Below are positions 59,518 to 64,000 of a DNA stretch of 64,000 bases, in pieces. Within the stretch, counting starts at the first letter, position 1, and each line of letters begins with the position of its first letter. The position numbers and the translations under genes were made by a program. The DNA is taken from the NCBI GenBank assembly GCA_958448165.1, contig CAUDCW010000010.1, positions 1 to 64,000 on the forward strand. Reading direction: 5' to 3'. The DNA is from an uncultured Oscillospiraceae bacterium (lineage in GTDB: Bacteria > Bacillota > Clostridia > Oscillospirales > Acutalibacteraceae). The notes beneath the pieces were generated by a model. That model did no database searches. It saw nothing but the letters and a program-made list of their open reading frames with translations, and was not told where the DNA came from.

Positions 59518-61321
59518 AGAATTAAACAGCTTTAATACACAGGGTGACGGCGGCAATACACAGCCGCTTCAGACGGAACAGCCGATTGAGCCGCAGCTTG
59601 CGCAGGAAAATATTCAGCCGCAGCAGACTGCACAGCCGCAGCAGACTGCACAGCCGCAGACGGTGCAGGAGAATGTTCAGCCGCAGGATATGCAGGGCGA
59701 TGCCGATACGGCTCAGGCTGAAACCAACCGGGATAATACCGCAACGACGGAGTCTGCCGAAAGCAATACTGCACCTCAGCGTGATAATCCGCCGATGCCG
59801 GATTCGGCTTTTTTGCCGCAGAACGGACAACCGTATTATAATAATCCTCAGGTGTCGCCTTTTTCCGGTTCGCCGCAGTATGGGACGTATCCGCAGCAGA
59901 ATATGAACGGTTTCGGTGCTTATCGATCCCTGAACAACCCCTTTGGCGGACAAAACAATCAGCCGTTAAGCGGCGGGCAATATGCCGGTGCGATGCCGCA
60001 GAATAACGCACCGCAAAATCCGTATGCACAAGCTTCGGATAGGGTTGTTGCGCCGCAGTACGGCACGGTGAATTTTGCACCCAAGCCGAAAGAAAAGAAG
60101 AGTATGCCGGCAGGACTTATAATCTTTCTTGTCACGGCATTTGTTGTTCTTGTGGTTTGCATATGCCTGACGGTTATTGCAGTGTCAAGGTCATCGTCGG
60201 ACAGCGGCAAGGACAGTGATGTGTTCAGCTATAATTATCAGCAGCCGACCTCGGGCTATCAGTTTGGTGCACAGCCGTCAACCGAGAGCGACGACGCTCT
60301 TGAAAAGAGCGATCTTGTTGACACAACCGACAAAAACGGTCCTCAGATTGAGCTTAAAAACCAGCCAAGGGATATTTTAGACGGCGAAAAGTACACAGCC
60401 AAGTATGCCTATGACAAGGCGGAGGACTCGGTTGTCGGTGTTATAGGCTACACAACGCAGAGTAAGGAAAAGATAGGTTCGCAGGGTACGGGAATTATAA
60501 TCAGCGAAAACGGATATATTGTCACAAACAGTCATGTTATCGGCGACTCAAAAACAAAGTATAAGGTTACGGTGTCAATTGACGGGCAGGAATATGACGC
60601 ACAGGTAACGGGTTATGATTCAAGAACTGACATAGCCGTTCTCAAGATTGACAAAACGGGTCTTACACCTGCAGAATTTGCCGATTCCGCCGAGGTTTCT
60701 GTCGGTCAGGAGGTTGTTGCGATAGGCAACCCCGGAGGTATAGATTTTTCAAACTCTCTTACACAGGGAATTGTGTCGGCGCTTGACAGAAATGTGTCGC
60801 ACGGCAACGTAAGCTACATACAGACAGACGCCGCAATAAACCCGGGCAACTCGGGCGGACCGCTGCTGAATATGAGCGGTCAGGTTATAGGCATAACCAC
60901 CGTTAAAATTGTAAACACAAGCTACGAGGGTATGGGCTTCGCCATTCCGTCACAGCAGGCGGTGAGTGTGATTGACAGCATAATCAAGCAGGGCTATGTT
61001 GAAGGCAGAGTAAGAATTGGTCTTACGGGCAACGAAATTAACTCGACTTATTCAAGCTATTACGGAATTCCCGTTGGTGTTTATGTTGTGTCGGTTGACG
61101 AAACAGGACCTCTTGCCGACAGTGATGTTGAGCCCGGCGATGTGATAACAAAGATTGACGATGTTGACATAACGAGCTTTTCGGTGCTGTATAAAGAGCT
61201 TGACAAGCACAAGCCGGGAGATGTTGTCACGCTGACGTACCAGAGCGTGGACGATACTGAAACAGAGTACACCGAACATACAGTTGAGGTAACTCTTGCG
61301 GCTGATTCGTCAGCGGAATAA
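59510..61321 (+). CDS. HtrA/DegP-like membrane serine protease, 603 aa
   Basis: The first about 190 residues are very Gln/Pro/Asn-rich (low complexity, intracellular), then a membrane helix at about 198-222, then the trypsin-like domain with His342, Asp374 and Ser448 (NSHVIG, TDIAVLK, NPGNSGGP). A C-terminal PDZ domain (about 505-590) follows. It degrades or refolds misfolded exported proteins. The start overlaps the kinase gene. Strong terminator follows. Confidence 0.94.
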   Translation: MSEELNSFNTQGDGGNTQPLQTEQPIEPQLAQENIQPQQTAQPQQTAQPQTVQENVQPQDMQGDADTAQAETNRDNTATTESAESNTAPQRDNPPMPDSAFLPQNGQPYYNNPQVSPFSGSPQYGTYPQQNMNGFGAYRSLNNPFGGQNNQPLSGGQYAGAMPQNNAPQNPYAQASDRVVAPQYGTVNFAPKPKEKKSMPAGLIIFLVTAFVVLVVCICLTVIAVSRSSSDSGKDSDVFSYNYQQPTSGYQFGAQPSTESDDALEKSDLVDTTDKNGPQIELKNQPRDILDGEKYTAKYAYDKAEDSVVGVIGYTTQSKEKIGSQGTGIIISENGYIVTNSHVIGDSKTKYKVTVSIDGQEYDAQVTGYDSRTDIAVLKIDKTGLTPAEFADSAEVSVGQEVVAIGNPGGIDFSNSLTQGIVSALDRNVSHGNVSYIQTDAAINPGNSGGPLLNMSGQVIGITTVKIVNTSYEGMGFAIPSQQAVSVIDSIIKQGYVEGRVRIGLTGNEINSTYSSYYGIPVGVYVVSVDETGPLADSDVEPGDVITKIDDVDITSFSVLYKELDKHKPGDVVTLTYQSVDDTETEYTEHTVEVTLAADSSAE

Positions 61322-61339
61322 GGCGATACAAAAAATCAG

Positions 61340-61382
61340 TCCCCGATAGAACACGGAGTTGCGTGTTCCTCGGGGGCTTTTT
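61340..61382 (+). terminator. terminator of the TCS-htrA operon
   Basis: CCCCGATAGAACACG with CGTGTTCCTCGGGG forms a long stem, followed by GCTTTTTG. Confidence 0.9.
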
Positions 61383-61420
61383 GTATCCTCGGTTTTATCC
61401 GGGATTAAAGACGTGTTTAA

Positions 61421-61500
61421 GGAAACACTGAATAAATCACGCTTAAAAACTGTTTGCACATCTTGCTTGCATATGCACAAAAGATTTAATCAGTGCTTAC
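61421..61500. mobile_element. MITE family A, short copy (80 bp)
   Basis: GGAAACACTGAATAAATC to GATTTAATCAGTGCTTAC, interior reduced; flanks TTAA and TAAA. Confidence 0.75.
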
Positions 61501-61516
61501 TAAAGAGGTGTTTTAA

Positions 61517-62662
61517 TTAAAGCAATGATTTATACAGTGCGATGATATCTTCCTTTGTTGCTTCCTTCGGATTTCCCGGTGCGCAGGCGTCTGCGACAGC
61601 GGAATCGGCAAGGAAGTCGATATCCTCTTCTTTGACTATATCTTTCAGGTCTGCAGGAATTCCGACAGAAATTGAAAGCTCTTTAACGGCGTTTACTGCG
61701 GCTGCACGGTATTCGTCCTGAGTCATTTCGTCAACACCGGCAACGCCCATTGCTCTTGCGATTTCACGGTATTTTTCGCCGGTTGCGTCAGCGTTAAAGG
61801 CCATAACAGTCGGCAGCAATATTGCGTTTGCAACACCGTGCGGAGTATCATAAACAGCGCCTAGAGCGTGAGCCATTGAATGAACGATGCCCAGACCTAC
61901 ATTTGAAAAGCCCATTCCGGCGACATACTGACCGAGAGCCATTCCCTCGCGTCCCTCGGGAGTGTTGTCAACAGCCCCCTTCAGAGAGCGTGCGATAATT
62001 TCGATAGCCTTCAGGTGGAACATATCGGTCATTTCCCATGCGCCCTTTGTTATGTAGCCCTCGATAGCGTGCGTGAGTGCATCCATGCCTGTTGCGGCGG
62101 TAAGTCCCTTTGGCATTGACGACATTAAATCGGGGTCGATAACGGCAACAACGGGGATATCGTGCACGTCAACGCAAACGAATTTGCGCTTCTTTTCAAC
62201 ATCGGTGATAACGTAGTTGATTGTAACCTCTGCGGCTGTTCCTGCCGTTGTGGGAACGGCGATAATAGGAACAGACGGGTTCTTTGTGGGTGCTACGCCC
62301 TCAAGACTTCTGACATCTGCGAATTCGGGGTTTGCGATGATAATGCCGATTGCCTTTGCGGTGTCCATTGATGAGCCGCCGCCGATTGCAACAATGCTGT
62401 CAGCACCGCAGGCTTTAAACGCCTCAACGCCGGACTGGACGTTCTCAATTGTCGGGTTCGGCTTTATGTTTGAATAAAGCTCATAATCAATTGACGCATT
62501 GTCCAGAACCGAGGTGACCTTTGCAGTTACTCCGAATTTTATAAGGTCGGGGTCAGAGCAGACAAAAGCCTTTTTAAAGCCTCTTGCCTTTGTTTCAGCG
62601 GCAACCTGTTCAACAGCGCCCTTGCCGTGGTATGATGTTTCGTTTAAAACTATTCTGTTCAT
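61517..62662 (-). CDS. iron-containing alcohol dehydrogenase (FucO-like), 381 aa
   Basis: ATG 62662 behind GGAGGTAAC; the longer frame starts at 62677. Group III Fe-ADH: NAD-binding GGGSSMDTAKAIG, a His-rich metal site (GMDALTHAIEGY, GLGIVHSMAHALGAVYDTPHG), length normal. Such enzymes reduce lactaldehyde or aldehydes to alcohols; specificity is unknown. Monocistronic, next to an XRE regulator gene with the same direction. Confidence 0.9.
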   Translation of the reverse strand: MNRIVLNETSYHGKGAVEQVAAETKARGFKKAFVCSDPDLIKFGVTAKVTSVLDNASIDYELYSNIKPNPTIENVQSGVEAFKACGADSIVAIGGGSSMDTAKAIGIIIANPEFADVRSLEGVAPTKNPSVPIIAVPTTAGTAAEVTINYVITDVEKKRKFVCVDVHDIPVVAVIDPDLMSSMPKGLTAATGMDALTHAIEGYITKGAWEMTDMFHLKAIEIIARSLKGAVDNTPEGREGMALGQYVAGMGFSNVGLGIVHSMAHALGAVYDTPHGVANAILLPTVMAFNADATGEKYREIARAMGVAGVDEMTQDEYRAAAVNAVKELSISVGIPADLKDIVKEEDIDFLADSAVADACAPGNPKEATKEDIIALYKSLL

Positions 62663-62803
62663 TTTTGTTACCTCCATAAACTTGGTATTGAGTAAATTAT
62701 AATATAAAAAATCAGCAAAATCAACATTTTATATTTAAATTGTTTTAAAATACGCAAAATAATTGCCACCATAGCGGCGGCAAAAAAATTAATAGTTTTC
62801 AAT

Positions 62804-63232
62804 TTAGTAGTTTTCTTTGATAAATTTATGCAGCTTTTCCAGCAGCTTTTCCCTGTCGTCGGGGTTAAGCCTGCGATAATACAGCACAAGCTGCTGCTCT
62901 TCCTTTGGCAGTTCATAGATTGCCGTTTTGTCGAGCATAATTCTTTTGTGCTTTTCGCTCAGCTCATCCTTTTGCCGTTTGTCGGCGGTCGGGTCCTTGA
63001 GCCTTTCGGCGGCAAGAGCTGCGCCGGAATCAAAACACTTTAAAAGCTCCTCGTAAGGTATATTGAACAAATTTCTGAGAATAAGAATAGTGCTTAAGCT
63101 TGGCATTGATTTGCCGGTTTCGTAATATGTGTAGGTTGAACGGTCGATGTTCAGCGTGTTTGCCACCATCTGCTGTGAGTATCCGCAGTTAAGTCTGTAT
63201 CTTTTCAGCAAATAGGCAATTGTGTCGTTCAT
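62804..63232 (-). CDS. XRE-family regulator, 142 aa
   Basis: ATG 63232 behind AAGGAGA; the frame also opens at 63250. HTH_3 domain in residues about 3-60 (YLLKRYRLNCGYSQQMVANTLNIDRSTYTYYETGKSMPSLSTIL as separate helices), then a charged C-terminal region with helices (KRIMLDKTAIYELPKEEQQLVLYYRRL). Target unknown; perhaps the adjacent Fe-ADH. Confidence 0.88.
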   Translation of the reverse strand: MNDTIAYLLKRYRLNCGYSQQMVANTLNIDRSTYTYYETGKSMPSLSTILILRNLFNIPYEELLKCFDSGAALAAERLKDPTADKRQKDELSEKHKRIMLDKTAIYELPKEEQQLVLYYRRLNPDDREKLLEKLHKFIKENY

Positions 63233-63417
63233 AACAAGTCTCCTTTTCAAAATTAATCTTATGCAGCCGTTTTTTCAGCCGCCAAAAAGGATGATAAACT
63301 TATTATAGAACAATATTAATTTTATAAGCTTTTTTGTGAAAAGTTATCACTTGGTGTTGCGTTTGGACAGTGAAAATCAATTGAACGGATAAATTTGCAT
63401 ATACCGTAAATTTATAG

Positions 63418-63447
63418 TTGACTTAAGTGCATAGATAATGTTATAAT
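63418..63447 (+). promoter_or_regulatory. promoter of tRNA-Thr
   Basis: TTGACT (63418-63423), 18 bp, TATAAT (63442-63447). Confidence 0.75.
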
Positions 63448-63459
63448 ATCTCGTGGAAT

Positions 63460-63535
63460 GCTGGAATAGCTCAGACGGTAGAGCGACGCTCTCGTAAAGC
63501 GTAGGTCGAGGGTTCAAGTCCCTTTTCCAGCTCCA
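63460..63535 (+). tRNA. tRNA-Thr (anticodon CGU), CCA encoded
   Basis: GCTGGAA/TTCCAGC acceptor stem, D-arm AGCTC..GAGC, anticodon stem ACGCT/AGCGT with loop CTCGTAA (CGT), T-arm GGTTCAAGTCC, encoded CCA. Confidence 0.94.
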
Positions 63536-63547
63536 TTACAAGGTCTT

Positions 63548-63573
63548 AAAAATGGCTTATTTAAGCCGTTTTT
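63548..63573 (+). terminator. terminator after tRNA-Thr
   Basis: AAAAATGGCTTA/TTTAAGCCGTTTTT hairpin. Confidence 0.85.
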
Positions 63574-63955
63574 AAGGCTTTTTGTTTTTAGTGATACTAT
63601 ATGATTTTTGCTAAAAATATCGGTTTGTTGTTTATTTGTTGTTTATTTGTTGTTTGGATAAATTTTTTTGTTCCAAAATTGATGTTCGCGTTTTGCTTTT
63701 TTGCTAAAAAAATCTCATATCTATCACTGCTGCCGCAAAAATTCTCAGTATCATATCACAGTCGCGCAGAGATTAAAAAGGCACAATAAGGTCTTATTTT
63801 AAGGAAAACCACTTATTACAACCCAAAATATTGACCTATGGTTTTATATGGTGCATAATGTGGCAGTAGAGAAGGAGAAGTAAGTTATGAACACCGCGCC
63901 TATTGACAAAGAACGAATATGAAAAATACAAAAAATATTTTAAGGGGCTGAATTA
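63574..63955. other. AT-rich stretch without a clear gene
   Basis: An open frame 63601-63789 is hydrophobic but has no ribosome binding site. A short start with AGAAGGAG at 63886 gives MNTAPIDKERI then stops. A +1-frame reads LLTKNEYEKYKKYFKGLN to a stop next to the following ATG, so a small frameshifted ORF is possible. Confidence 0.4.
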
Positions 63956-64000
63956 ATGAAAGGCGGAAATGTAAACAAGTTTATTGATCAAACCACATTT
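63956..64000 (+). CDS. start of a gene cut by the window edge
   Basis: ATG 63956 is preceded by AAGGGG and the frame reads MKGGNVNKFIDQTTF up to the edge. Only 15 codons are visible; no family call is possible. Confidence 0.5.
   Translation, partial: MKGGNVNKFIDQTTF

Noticed and set aside
59522..60080. Minus-strand frames opposite the Q-rich part of HtrA
   Set aside because: They mirror the CAG/CCG-rich repeats; no start signals, and strong support for the plus-strand gene.
63601..63789. 62-codon hydrophobic frame after tRNA-Thr
   Set aside because: No ribosome binding site, biased Phe/Ile composition and many repeated TTGTTTATTTG units.

Overview
The window looks like chromosomal DNA of a gut-type Clostridia (Bacillota), most likely an Oscillospiraceae/Ruminococcaceae relative. 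This rests on gene content and style: pyruvate:ferredoxin oxidoreductase, GGGtGRT/NifU-like pair, MBOAT/DHHW acylation genes with DUF4358 lipoproteins, class C-like sortase, YtrA-type regulator, TTG/GTG starts behind AAAGGA or GGAGG ribosome binding sites, and many palindromic intergenic repeats. The genus cannot be fixed from the sequence alone.

Layout. 0.1-7.7 kb: a cell-surface block (two DUF4358 lipoproteins around two SGNH hydrolase paralogues, then MBOAT acyltransferase, DHHW protein and sortase). 7.8-17 kb: acetyltransferase, Fe-S scaffold plus GGGtGRT gene, DUF308 membrane protein, glnS, gltX, WYL regulator and a Nif11-like small protein. 17.2-26.5 kb: rRNA/tRNA 2'-O-methyltransferase, a 1467-residue acidic membrane protein ending in a degenerate P-type ATPase, rpe, MecA-like adaptor, amidohydrolase and GH13 glucosidase. 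26.6-36.5 kb: a 9.9-kb integrative element in tRNA-Leu(UAA), bounded by 63-bp direct repeats. 36.9-49 kb: aminotransferase, trpS, ABC-F protein, ECF S component, GntR-regulated ABC exporter, a three-gene cluster of unknown function, phosphodiesterase, ylxM-ffh, rpsP, khpA. 49-64 kb: PFOR, CorC-like CBS protein, rbfA-nrnA-truB, a two-component system with an HtrA protease, iron alcohol dehydrogenase, XRE regulator, tRNA-Thr(CGU), and the start of one further gene cut by the window edge.

The integrative element has a tyrosine integrase, a small HTH protein, an HNH protein, a helicase-like ATPase, KilA-N and repressor genes, a divergent early operon with a J-domain protein, a serine recombinase and membrane zinc-ribbon proteins. 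No relaxase, capsid or terminase gene was seen, so it looks like a satellite-like or phage-derived element. Four of its promoters have near-consensus -35/-10 boxes with 17-bp spacing; most overlap dyads or repeats that could be operators.

Intergenic space is crowded with repeats: a MITE family (seven copies or remnants) with 4-bp YTAR-like target duplications pointing to an IS5-group transposase, a second family built from GTAGGGAAC hairpins, a third with GCCTCCCT termini, hairpin arrays, and GAGTTTAGAGTTT-like simple tracts. The observations I rate highest are the pseudo-P-type ATPase with its tandem LKxFWN motifs, the integrative element and its switches, the MITE family, and the mirrored DUF4358/SGNH surface cluster.
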